This document shows, in pieces, positions 1-8,237 of a DNA stretch of 14,610 nt. The stretch spans positions 1 to 14,610 of the forward strand of contig JAOXYB010031443.1 of the NCBI GenBank assembly GCA_028565635.1, given 5' to 3'. Each line of letters opens with the position of its first letter. Position 1 is the stretch's first letter. Position numbers and translations under genes: made by a program. This DNA comes from Phoronis ovalis (taxonomy: Eukaryota; Phoronida; Phoronidae). The notes beneath the pieces are model-generated. The model worked only from the letters and a program-made list of their open reading frames with translations, was not told the origin of the DNA and did not search any database.

Positions 1-30
1 TGTTCATAGCATGGTCATTCGCCAATGCAC

Positions 31-90
31 CCTCCTCCTCCTCCTCCTCCTCCTCACCTCCTCCTCCTCCCCCTCCCCTCCCCTCCCCCT
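31..90. repeat. CTC/CCT pyrimidine microsatellite
   Basis: A run of CTC triplets grades into CCCCT-type pyrimidine repeats on the plus strand. It is simple low-complexity sequence. Its only possible function here is as an unusually long polypyrimidine tract before the AG at 101-102. Confidence 0.9.
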
Positions 91-102
91 TCAAATCAAA
101 AG

Positions 103-331
103 ATTGGTAACTCAAGACATCAGTATGGTTCAGGCGATGCTTACGAATGTTGATCTCTGTAAACTGCCTAAAGCCAGGTATGCACACATTGACAAGAATT
201 CAGAAAGCTACATACAAATAACTACTTCCAACATATATATTAACGTGGTGTGTCACAGTAATAAGTGTCACAAAATCAAGTTGGACGTAAATCAAATGTT
301 GGACGCGTGGAAAATAAAAAATCTAGATTAA
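103..331 (+). CDS. Possible 3'-terminal exon, hypothetical protein
   Basis: I do not recognise this sequence. An open frame runs without a stop from 11 to a TAA at 329-331. Its first part is only the translated CTC repeat (poly-Leu, then Ser/Pro), so a real coding segment would begin after the AG at 101-102, which has a very strong pyrimidine tract just upstream. The remaining roughly 75 residues have mixed composition (for example KLPKARYAHIDKNSES and KCHKIKLDVNQMLDAW), with three cysteines and no transmembrane segment. An AATAAA lies inside the frame near 312. No partner exon lies inside the window, so this could equally be a chance open frame or a fragment of a mobile element. Confidence 0.2.
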
Positions 332-384
332 TGTTAACATCGCACTTGTCCGGTCTTGACTATAACCATTACCGAGTAACAGCT

Positions 385-840
385 GATATTTTGTAAATCA
401 TCACTGGGGGCACTATAGTAGCAATAGTGTCATAATTTGAAAGATAATGGTGACATTTCTCTGCATATCAAATTCTAGTATTGTATCATTAATACAACCG
501 AAGTTATTTGCAAATTAAGAAATGGCGCCAAAACACGCCATCTAGTGGCAATATGATAATACTGATGTCGTAATTTAAAAAATACTGGTGGTATTACTCT
601 ACATACTAAATTGCAACACAAAACCGTTACCACAAGTGAAGTTATTCGTAAAATAAGAAATGGCGCCAAAACACGCCACCTGGTGGCAATATGATGTTAT
701 TGATATCGTAATTTAAAAAAACATAGCAACATTTAATTACGAATCAAATTTCATTGTTCTAGCTTTAATATAACTGAAATTATAAACAATTGAATAATTG
801 GCGTCAAAATCCAACGGTTTTTAAAACCGTTATAATATGT
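385..840. repeat. 138-bp degenerate tandem repeat, about 3.3 copies
   Basis: The motif TGGCGCCAAAACACGCCA occurs at 523 and 661. A diverged version (TGGCGTCAAAAT) begins at 799, giving a constant period of 138. The sequence after each anchor also repeats: CTAGTGGCAATATG, then GTCGTAATTTAAAAAA. An older copy precedes them, with GGGGGCACTATAGTAGCAAT near 405. Homology fades at both ends. Satellite cores of this size are known inside non-autonomous Helentron-type elements of bivalves, but no element end is proven here. Confidence 0.75.
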
Positions 841-877
841 GCGCCAAAACCGTTAAAATTGGCGGGTATTGAAATGT

Positions 878-941
878 TTCCGGTTGCGCAAAGGTCATGA
901 TATATGACCTTTGACATATTTGGTAGCGCCGTCTACCGGAA
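878..941. repeat. Nested inverted repeats (hairpin-forming segment)
   Basis: Three inverted pairs are packed together. TTCCGGT (878-884) pairs with ACCGGAA (935-941). AAAGGTCAT (890-898) pairs with ATGACCTTT (904-912) across a 5-nt spacer. GGTAG (922-926) pairs with CTACC (933-937). The outer and last pairs are alternatives because they share bases. The segment lies between the 138-bp repeats and the LINE fragment and may be the end structure of a mobile element. Confidence 0.55.
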
Positions 942-974
942 TACGCTCAACAGCCCCCTATCTACTCATGTTCA

Positions 975-1522
975 CCAATCTGTTTTAGGAAAATTAAAGT
1001 CACCTGTTATTAATACATGATTGAATGATTTCTCTATATTATACACATGTGTCAATAGCTCATTTAATTGATTATGATTCTCCTCCGTGGATGACGGGCT
1101 TTTATATATACAACCTACCAATAATTTATCATTGTCCTTCAAGTTAATATTAACCCAAACACTTTCTGTAAACTCACTTTTCATAATGACCTCAACTGAA
1201 TTTAACTCTTTTTTTACATCAAATTACCACGGCCATCCTCATTAGGAAAGTTATCTGGGAACATTTCATAGCCACTGAGAGATAACTCAGCCTTATTTAT
1301 TTTATATCTACAGTTCTTTGGTAAAGTTTCTGCTATCATGATAATGTCTGGCAATGCATTTGCATCACTCGTATATCTTAATTTAAATTCATCATACTTG
1401 TTCATAAAACTATCAGCATGTGTATAAATGCATCTTATTAACTTATTTACGTTTATATATACAATATTACTAAATACATACTTTGCATGTCTATGCGCAC
1501 CTTTACCGTTTTCAGCGCCCAC
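975..1522 (-). pseudogene. LINE ORF2 remnant: APE-type endonuclease N-terminal part
   Basis: This piece of ORF2 overlaps the 3' end of ORF1 in another frame. Residues CIYTHADSFMNKYDEF and PDIIMIAETLPKNCRYKIN match the start of the exonuclease-endonuclease-phosphatase fold, with the catalytic Glu in IMIAETLP. A shift near 1215 is followed by VKKELNSVEVIMKSEF and then VWVNINLKDNDKLLVGCIY and HVLITGDFNFPKTDW. GDFN is the conserved Asp/Asn active-site motif. The frame hits TGA right after the Trp and homology ends. In an intact element this domain nicks target DNA and is followed by reverse transcriptase, which is absent here. Confidence 0.85.
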
Positions 1523-2450
1523 GGGGGACCCCTCACCACAAACTTGAAGTTTCCCAAATTCTCCTTTTCACTTTCCTTCTTGGCTTCTTGTACTTTCTCT
1601 TTATATAGTTCACGTTCATCTCTAGTCATATCATGTGTCACACTTATACCATACAACGGACTGTGAACATCAGTTGATTTTAATCTAGGGAGGCTCTTCA
1701 AGAACGATTTCTTTACATCAACATCAGACATCATTATCTTCAATGGTCTAGGCCTTGTATGCTCCTCCTCACTTTCACTATTAATTTCCTTACGTTTACC
1801 TATTCTTGTAACATTTTTCACACCTGACTTATCTACTTTAATAAAGTCAGCTAGAGCTTTTACATATTCCATATCTATCTGTTTCCGAGCTGATCTATCA
1901 ATATCATTTACTTCCTTGACACCATATATAATAATATTCTTTTCTTAATAGTGCTGTCACGTATTCCCAATACCTTTTTATTTAGAGATTCTTTTATTTC
2001 AGAGAGATCACCATGTACCAAAGTTTTGCCGACAATTCCTTTCATAATGTCTTTAACCTGGTATCAGTAAACTTTTGAACTAATGTCTGACTCTAATTTC
2101 TTAACTCTCTCTTCCATGATTTGCAAAAAATCTGTATAACGTACCTCAACTTCCCTATCCGTGCGAATATTTTTCATAACTTTATCTTCGCAGATGGGAC
2201 AGAACCAATGAACTGAAAGTTTCGTAAATACATCATATTGCTCGGAAGTTAAGTCTAAGCATATGCTACAGTAGCTTTCATCGCAATACTCCCATTGGAT
2301 AATCTTGTCTGCATCATCGCTGTATTCCTTCTTACATACCTCACATTTCCAGATTTCCTTATTATCTTTCACAGATTTTGATAAAGAACTCGATCTGGAA
2401 AGGGTTGATTGCTTATGAACAGCATTATTTGTACTTGACTTCGTTGGCAT
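1453..2450 (-). pseudogene. LINE ORF1 remnant: PHD finger, coiled coil, RNA-binding-like domain
   Basis: The start at 2450 opens a 128-residue frame. A Ser-rich N-terminus is followed by a PHD-type zinc finger at residues 36-87, with pairs CEVC and CPIC and the core YCDESYCSIC. The usual Cys of the second pair is Trp (residue 53, QWEYC), so one zinc ligand is lost. A heptad-like stretch (EERVKKLESDI) follows. The frame then meets a TGA at 2064 but continues as VKDIMKGIVGKTLVHGD. A frameshift near 1945 moves it into the frame that reads GVKEVNDIDRSARKQ and then RPRPLKIMMSDVDVKKSFL, DMTRDERELYKEKVQEAKK and FVVRGPPWALKTVK. This C-terminus is characteristic of LINE ORF1 proteins, which bind element RNA. 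With at least one stop, one shift and one lost ligand, it is a pseudogene. Confidence 0.85.
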
Positions 2451-2455
2451 TATTA

Positions 2456-2807
2456 CTATTCTAATGACTTTATCTCATTAATTTGCAATGCTTTATCGAT
2501 AGTATTTCAGCTAAATTGTTAACTTTCTCCTAATGACTATTAATTCTCAGATACTAGTCTTTGTACTTAGCTTGGCTGATTTTTGAAAATGGCGGCTATC
2601 AGTAATCATAATGGCAATTTTAATCCATTGGCATCGTACAGAAAAAACAAAAATTCAGGTGACACTTCTTGAATAATCCCAAGATATGTAACTCTCTATC
2701 ACTATTTCAAAAGTTATTTTAACCAAATGTGGTAGCTAACCTCATAAATAACTGTAAATTTCACAGAGCAAGAAAAGAGAACGGCCATCTTGTGACCGGT
2801 AGTCACA
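2456..2807. other. Unassigned spacer between LINE and CCP array
   Basis: No convincing exon or repeat is seen. The part next to 2455 may be LINE 5' UTR. The array homology starts close to 2808. An open frame on the minus strand overlapping 2714-2989 is antisense to the first CCP exon and is not protein-like. Confidence 0.5.
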
Positions 2808-2873
2808 ACAATTACATAAAATGTCCTGAGTGATGCTAAATTGCAGCTTCCATTCTTTATGACTGTTTTGCAG

Positions 2874-3044
2874 TACGTGACTGTGGTAGGCCACCAATTA
2901 CAGCTGATAGCATCAGAGATTTTACTACAACTACATATGGCTCTACTGCACATTATACATGTGACAATGGTTTTATAATGTCTGGACATTCACAAATAAC
3001 ATGCCAAAGCAATGGTATATGGGAAGCTACACCAATGTGTACAG
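2874..3044 (+). CDS. CCP/sushi domain exon 1
   Basis: This exon encodes one sushi (complement control protein) module, an extracellular beta-sandwich for protein binding that is common in complement, selectins and CUB/sushi receptors. It starts after TTTTGCAG and ends before GTGTGT, in phase 1 at both ends, so it can be skipped or duplicated without shifting the frame. The order RDCGRPPITADS, HYTCDNGF, HSQITC, WEATPMCT shows the four cysteines (pairing 1-3 and 2-4) and the Trp before the last Cys. The 57-codon length is usual for the family. It is among the most diverged copies: Ile-Thr after GRPP, His before SQITC, Gln-Ser after the third Cys, and Ile where the others have Thr before Trp. 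No start exon or signal peptide is visible upstream. Confidence 0.9.
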
Positions 3045-3085
3045 GTGTGTTATTTGTTTTGTTCTTCGATCTTTCGCTATTTTAG

Positions 3086-3280
3086 GGTAAACAATGCTGT
3101 CGACTAGTGCACAACTTGTACTCACCTGTACCGGTATATGAACATGTAGATGAAAATGTAGGAGAGTATTGTGAGTTTGGAATATTATCACACTTTGGTT
3201 ATAGGAATGTTTCCCATGATCTATACTCATTTTATGATAACGAGTTCTCAGACTCATCTTATAAAAATAGGACAAAAAAA
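3086..3280 (+). other. Conserved open block in CCP intron, type A copy 1
   Basis: After a pyrimidine-rich stretch and TTTTAG (AG at 3084-3085), an open frame includes SPVPVYEHVDENVGEY, FGILSHFGYRNVSHD and LYSFYDNEFSDSSYKN. The frame stays open to 3538, but the between-unit conservation I could follow centres on the listed part. It is rich in Tyr and acidic residues and looks more like protein than the rest of the intron. The AG at 3085 is out of phase with the upstream CCP donor. A weaker AG (ctgtcgactag, about 3107) would be in phase. It may be a cryptic or alternative exon, or merely a recently homogenised intron segment. Confidence 0.3.
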
Positions 3281-3552
3281 TGCAGCTGCGCATCTCAAAA
3301 AATGTTGCTATTAATAGAAATTTCATACAAAAACTTCGGAATCCTAAATATGTTCATTACATTTCAGTCGTATTTGTACGTAAAATTACACATAAATTCA
3401 ATGTTACTATCAACATTTTCAACAAGGGATTTGGAAAATAATCAATTTTGTTATTTTCATAAATTTTACAAAAGCGAAATAATTACGACATCAATCTTTT
3501 GCCTGCAGCATATTTTTTTAAATATGACACTTATCTAATTTTTCATCCTTTA

Positions 3553-4316
3553 CAGTAGGTTTCCGAGTTGTGCTCTGACCGGATAATGTACAAGGTACTG
3601 GTTTGTGACAGCTACTCACATTTTTCCGACGTCATCAGCTTAGCCTGTCAGGGAATTGCTTGAGAAACACAGAATCCTGAATTCCGTACACATAAATATA
3701 TACACACAAGCACTAATTTATGCATTTAGAATTTTGAGGGATAGGGGTCATCAGACTATTCAGGTAGATAGAGCGGGGGCAAACTTATTTTCCTACAAGT
3801 GTGAAAGGAATATTTTATTTTCCTGCTGTGTGAATCATTGAATTTTATTTTGGTCGTGCAATGTAATAAACGTTATGTTTCGTTTTCGTGTTTTAACGTT
3901 ACATAAATGTTTGCTTATGCAATAAGAGTATAATATTTTATTTCTTTGCAATGGAATTGAACCCTCTTGCTTACCCCCTTTGTAGCTCTTCTAAGTACGC
4001 ACTAAACATTTTGACTAATCTGCAGTATAATTATCTTCTTAGGGGTGTCCAATAGACTATTAGTACTACGCACAACCTGTTTACATACAGTAATTATTAT
4101 TGATGTGGGAAAGGGTTATATTATTTTCGTGACCCACGATTGCAGGAATTTACCATTTGTGATTCGTGAAAAGGTAATATTATTATCTTCAAGCAGTGGT
4201 CCCTACCCATTTCCCCCCTCAATGGCTCGTAAACAGCAGATATTTCTGACGTCATTTTGCCGCGTGACACACCTGTATGTTGTACATACAAAGGAGCATA
4301 ACTCGGAAACCTACTG
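3553..4316 (+). mobile_element. Non-autonomous TA-target DNA transposon, copy A
   Basis: The 764-bp element starts CAGTAGGTTTCCGAGTT and ends with its inverse, AACTCGGAAACCTACTG. The first 23 positions of the two ends match at 22. A weaker inverted match continues inward, including GTACAA and GTGAC blocks and a GACGTCA, giving imperfect terminal inverted repeats of roughly 85 bp. TA flanks both ends (3551-3552 and 4317-4318). The homologous intron of the next unit (near 5161) shows the empty site cctttaaggtggg, with a single TA. That confirms insertion with TA duplication, the Tc1/mariner signature. The internal frame 4045-4359 does not resemble a transposase, so the element is non-autonomous. 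Confidence 0.85.
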
Positions 4317-4480
4317 TAAGGTGGGAGTTTATAAAGAGGTGACGTTTACTGGAAAATGAGCATTATATTAGTTTCTTTGCACTTTGTAGATAAATCAACA
4401 TTTCGGTTGACATGACAATTACATAAAATGTCCCGAGTGATGTTAAATTGTAGCTTCCATTCTTTATGACTGTTTTGCAG

Positions 4481-4651
4481 TACGTGACTGTGGTAGGCCA
4501 CCAGTTACAGCTGACAGCATAATAGATTTTACTACAACTACATCTGGTTCTACTGCACATTACACATGTGACAATGGTTTTATAATATTTGGAAATTCAC
4601 AAATAACATGCCTTAGCAATGGTACATGGGAAGCTGCACCAAGTTGTACAG
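4481..4651 (+). CDS. CCP/sushi domain exon 2
   Basis: This is an intact 171-nt CCP exon in a type B unit. It starts after TTTTGCAG and ends before GTGTGG, phase 1-1. The four cysteines sit in RDCGRPPV, HYTCDNGF, SQITCLSN and APSCT, with the Trp in GTWEAA. Distinctive residues are Phe-Gly in place of Ser-Gly after DNGFII, and Ser before the last Cys where most copies have Ile. The following intron is transposon-free and gives the empty-site reference for the element at 3553. The intronic open block that follows the type A exons is interrupted here by frame changes and stops near 4775. Confidence 0.9.
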
Positions 4652-5328
4652 GTGTGGTATTTGCTTTATTCTTTGATCAATCGCTATTTTAGGGTAAACA
4701 ATGCTGTCGACTAGTACACAGCTTGTACTCGCCTGTACCAGTATATGAACATGTAGATGGAAATGTAGGAGTGTTGTGAGTTTGGAGTGCCATCACACTT
4801 TCCTTATAGGAATGTTTTCCGCGCTCTATGCTCATTTTATGATAACGAGTTCTGATACCTCATCTTATAAAAATAGAACACAAAAACGCCGAAGCCCATC
4901 TAAAAGAAAAATGTTGTAATTACTAGAAATTTCATACAAAAAACTTTAGAATCACCTAAACATTTTAATAAATTTCAGTCATATTTGTACGTAAAATTAC
5001 ACAGAAATGCAATGTTACTATCACAATTTTCAACAAGAGATTTGAAAAATTATCAATTTTGTTATATTCCTTCAAATTAACAAGAGCGAAATAATTACGT
5101 CATCAATCTTTTGCCTACATCATATTTTTTTTTAAATATGACATTTATATAATTTTTGATCCTTTAAGGTGGGCGTTTATGAAGAGGCGATGTTTACACT
5201 AAAGTGAGCGTTTCATTGATTTCTGAGCACTTCGTTGATAAATCAAGATTTTGGTTGACATGACAATTACGTAAAATGTCATGAGTTATGTTAACTGGTT
5301 GCTTCCATTCTTTATGACTGTTTTGCAG

Positions 5329-5499
5329 TGCGTGACTGTGGTAGGCCACCCGTTATAGCTGACAGCATCATATATTTTACTACAACTACATTTGATTCTA
5401 CTGCACATTACACATGTGACAATGGTTTTATAATATCAGGAAATTCACAAATAACGTGCCTTAACAATGGTACATGGGAAGCTGCACCAATTTGTACAG
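5329..5499 (+). CDS. CCP/sushi domain exon 3
   Basis: This is an intact 171-nt CCP exon, phase 1-1, after TTTTGCAG and before GTTTGT. Its first bases are TG rather than TA, but the split codon with the preceding G still reads Val. The four cysteines and the Trp are in place (RDCGRPPV, HYTCDNGF, SQITCLNN, WEAAPICT). The second quarter is the most distinctive part: SIIYF and TTTTFDSTAH replace the usual SIIDF and TTTTSGSTAH. The frame reads on through the donor into the type A conserved block (5541-5733), so intron retention would give a longer in-frame product, but the good donor argues that this is incidental. Confidence 0.9.
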
Positions 5500-5540
5500 G
5501 TTTGTTATTTGTTTTGTTCTTCGATCTTTCGCTATTACAG

Positions 5541-5733
5541 AGAAAACAATGCTATAGATTAGTGCTCAACTTGCACTCGCCTGTACCGGTATACGAACAT
5601 GTAGACGAAAATGTAGGAGAGTATTGTGACTTTGGAATATTATCACACTTTGGTTATAGGAATGTTTCCCATGATCTATACTCATTTTATGATAACGAGT
5701 TCTCAGACTCATCATATAAAAATAAGACAAAAA
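5541..5733 (+). other. Conserved open block in CCP intron, type A copy 2
   Basis: This block follows CTATTACAG at 5532-5540 and is open in the same frame as copy 1. It reads SPVPVYEHVDENVGEY, then FGILSHFGYRNVSHD and SFYDNEFSDSSYKN. In about 155 aligned bases I count 7 differences from copy 1: four silent, and three changing residues (Tyr/His, Glu/Asp, Arg/Lys). Exons 1 and 3 differ at about 20 of 171 sites. See copy 1 for the phase problem. Confidence 0.3.
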
Positions 5734-6006
5734 AAACGCTGATGCGCATCTCAAAATTGTTGTTATTAATAGAAATTTCATACAAAAACTTCGAATCATA
5801 AACATGTTCATTAAATTTCAGTCGTATTTGTACGTAAAATTACACATAAATTCAATGTTGCTATCTACATTTTCAGCAAGGCATTTGGAAAATAATCAAT
5901 TTTGTTATTTTCATAAATTTTACAAAAGCGAAATAATTAGGACATCAATCTTTTGCCTGCAGCATATTTTTTTAAATATGACATTTATCTAATTTTTCAT
6001 CCTTTA

Positions 6007-6765
6007 CACAGTAGGTTTCCGAGTTATGCTGTGACCGGATAATGTACAAAGTACTGGTTTGTGACAGCTACTCACATTTTCCCGACGTCTTCAGCTTTGC
6101 CTGTCAGGGAATTGCTTGGGAAACACAGAATCCTGAATTCCGTACACATAAATATATACACACAAGCACTAATTTATGCAATTAGAATGTTGAGGGATAG
6201 GGGTCATCAGACTATTCAGGTAGATAGAGAGGGGGCAAACTTATTTCGCTACAGGTGTGAAAGGGATATTTTATTTTCGTGCTGTGGGAATCATTTTGTT
6301 TTATTTTGGTCGTACAATCTGACAAACGTTATGTTTCGTTTTCGTGTTATAGCGTTACATAAATGTTTGTTTATGCATTAAGAGTATTATTTTTTATTTC
6401 TTTGCAATGAAATTGAACCCTCTTGCTTACCCCCTTTGTAGCTCCCAAGCTCTAACCAGTTTGACTAATCTGCAGTATAATTATCTTCTTAGGAGTGTCC
6501 AATAGACTATTAGTACTGCGTACAACCTGTTTACATACAGTAATTATTATTGAGGTGGGAAAGGGTTATATTATTTTCGTGACCCACGATTGCAGGAATT
6601 TACCATTTGTGATTCGTGAAAAGGCACTATTATTATCTTCAAGCGGTGGTCCCTATCCATTTCCCCCCTCAATGGCTCGTAACAGCAGATATTTCTGACG
6701 TCATTTTGCCGCGTCACAAACCAGTATGTTGTATATACAAAGGAGCATAACTCGGAAACGTACTG
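6007..6765 (+). mobile_element. Non-autonomous TA-target DNA transposon, copy B
   Basis: This copy has the same terminal inverted repeats and internal sequence as the element at 3553, and lies at the same position in the repeat unit (after cctttA, before TAAGGTGGGAG). It was therefore copied with the intron, not inserted separately. An extra CA precedes the CAGTAGG end, and the right end has one base change (ACGTACTG). The internal conserved features are kept, including TGACGTCA at 6696-6703. An internal open frame at 6061-6381 has no transposase character. Confidence 0.85.
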
Positions 6766-6929
6766 TAAGGTGGGAGTTTATAAAAAGTTGATGTTTACTG
6801 GAAAATCAGCATTATATTAGTTTATGTGCACTTTGTAGATAAATCAACATTTCGGTTAACATGACAATTACATAAAATGTCCCGAGTGATGTTAAATTAT
6901 AGCTTCCATTCTATATGACTGTGTTGCAG

Positions 6930-7100
6930 TACGTGACTGTGGTAGGCCACCAGTTACAGCTGACAGCATCATAGATTTTACTACAACTACATCTGGTTCT
7001 ACTGCACATTACACATGTGATAATGGTTTTGTAATATCTAGAAATTCACAAATAACATGCCTTAACAATGGTACATGGGAAGCTGCACCAATTTGTACAG
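6930..7100 (+). CDS. CCP/sushi domain exon 4, splice donor destroyed
   Basis: The 171-nt exon is open and keeps all four cysteines and the Trp (RDCGRPPV, HYTCDNGF, SQITCLNN, WEAAPICT). One notable residue is Arg for Gly in ISRNS. The acceptor is GTGTTGCAG. The donor is not valid: where all other copies read ACAG|GT, this one reads ACAG|CT (C at 7101). The nearest GT dinucleotides, at 7103 and 7106, would add 2 or 5 bases and shift the frame. Unless the base is a sequencing error or an allele, this exon is probably skipped or non-functional, although the coding part shows no decay. Phase symmetry means skipping would leave the rest of the protein in frame. Confidence 0.75.
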
Positions 7101-7600
7101 CTGTGGTATTTGTTTTATTTTTTGATCAATCGCTATTTTAGGGTAAACAATGCTGTCGACTAGTACACAGCTTGTACTCGCCTGTACCAGTATATGCACA
7201 TGTAGATGAAAATGTAGGAGTGTTGTTAGGTTGGAATGCCATCACACTTTGGTTATAGGAAAGTTTTCCACGCTCTATGCTCGTTTTATGATAACGAGTT
7301 CTGAGACCTCATCTTATAAAAATAGAACACAAAAAAACGCTGAAGCGCATCTAAAAAAAATGTTGTAATTACTAGAAATTTCAAACAAAAACCTTTAGAA
7401 TCACCTAAACATTTTAATTAAATTTCAGTCATATTTGTACGTAAAATTACACAGAAATTCAATGTTACTATCAAAAGTTTCAACAAGAGATTTGGAAAAT
7501 GATCAATTGTGTTATATTCCTTCAAATTAACAAGAGCGAAATCACTACGTCATCAATCTTTGCCTACATCAAATTTCATTAATTATGACATTTATTTAAT

Positions 7601-8237
7601 TTTTGATCCTTTAAGGTGGGCGTTTATAAAGAGGTGACGTTTTCTGTAAAATGAGGGTTTCATTAATTTCTGAGCACTTTGTAGATAAATCAAGAATTTG
7701 GTTGACATGACAATTACATAAAATGTCACAAGTTATACCATCACACTTTGGTTATAGGAATGTTTCCCACGCTATATGCTCATTTTATGATAACTAGTTC
7801 TGAGAACTCATCTTATAAAAACAGAACACAAAAACGCTGAAGCTCATCTAAAAATTTTTTTGTTATTACTACAAATTTCATACAAAAAACTTTAAAATCA
7901 CGTTAACTTTCAGTCGTAAAATTACACAGAAATTCAATGCTACTATCAATATTTTCAATAGCGATTTGGGGTACGATAATTTTTTTATATTCCTTCAATT
8001 TAACAAGAGTGAAATAATTACGTCATCAATCTTTTGTCTACATCATATTTTTTAATATGACATTTATTCAATTTTTCATTCTTTAAGGTGGGCGCTTATA
8101 ATGAGGTGATGTTTACTGGAAAATGAGCATTTTATTAATTTCTGTGAACTTTGTAGATACATCAACATTTGTTGACATGACAATTACATGAATTGTCCTG
8201 AGTGATGTTAAATCCATTCTATATGACTGTTTTCCAG
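7601..8237 (+). repeat. Array unit that has lost its CCP exon
   Basis: The pre-exon intron segment (AAGGTGGGCGTTTATAAAGAGG through CATAAAATGTCACAAGTTAT) is present, but at 7736 it jumps straight to ACCATCACACTTTGG, which normally lies well downstream of the donor. The end of the intron, the whole exon and the first part of the next intron are therefore deleted. The rest of the unit (7737-8237) is ordinary type B-like intron leading to exon 5. Confidence 0.8.

Larger units (their letters stand above)
966..2455 (-). mobile_element. 3'-truncated non-LTR retrotransposon (LINE)
   Basis: Read on the minus strand, the order is ORF1 (PHD finger, coiled coil, RNA-binding-like C-terminus) and then the N-terminal part of an APE endonuclease. 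This is the 5' end of an invertebrate LINE, probably of the CR1/L2/Jockey-like assemblage. The element stops just after the conserved GDFN motif near 966-1000. No reverse transcriptase or 3' tail follows, so the 3' part is missing. That is the reverse of normal LINE truncation and implies a later deletion or a rearranged junction. Stops and frameshifts in both ORFs show it is inactive. The right edge is uncertain, and a 5' UTR could reach about 2600. No target-site duplication is visible. Confidence 0.85.

Noticed and set aside
475-669. Minus-strand 64-residue frame over the 138-bp repeats
   Set aside because: It follows the tandem repeat and repeats with it; there is no independent coding evidence.
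3027-3326. Minus-strand open frame overlapping CCP exon 1 and its intron, with relatives at 5566-5811 and 9019-9399
   Set aside because: It is antisense to the conserved intron block. Its recurrence simply follows the array duplication, and no splice or start context supports it.
4045-4359. Open frames inside the transposon copies (4045-4359, 6495-6698, 11199-11549) as a transposase
   Set aside because: They are short, differ in length between copies, and show no DDE/D or helix-turn-helix features. They run across the inverted-repeat end.
5328-5801. A single 157-residue plus-strand protein running through CCP exon 3
   Set aside because: The frame crosses a normal GT donor that aligns with the donors of the other copies. 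The downstream part is better treated as a separate intronic block.
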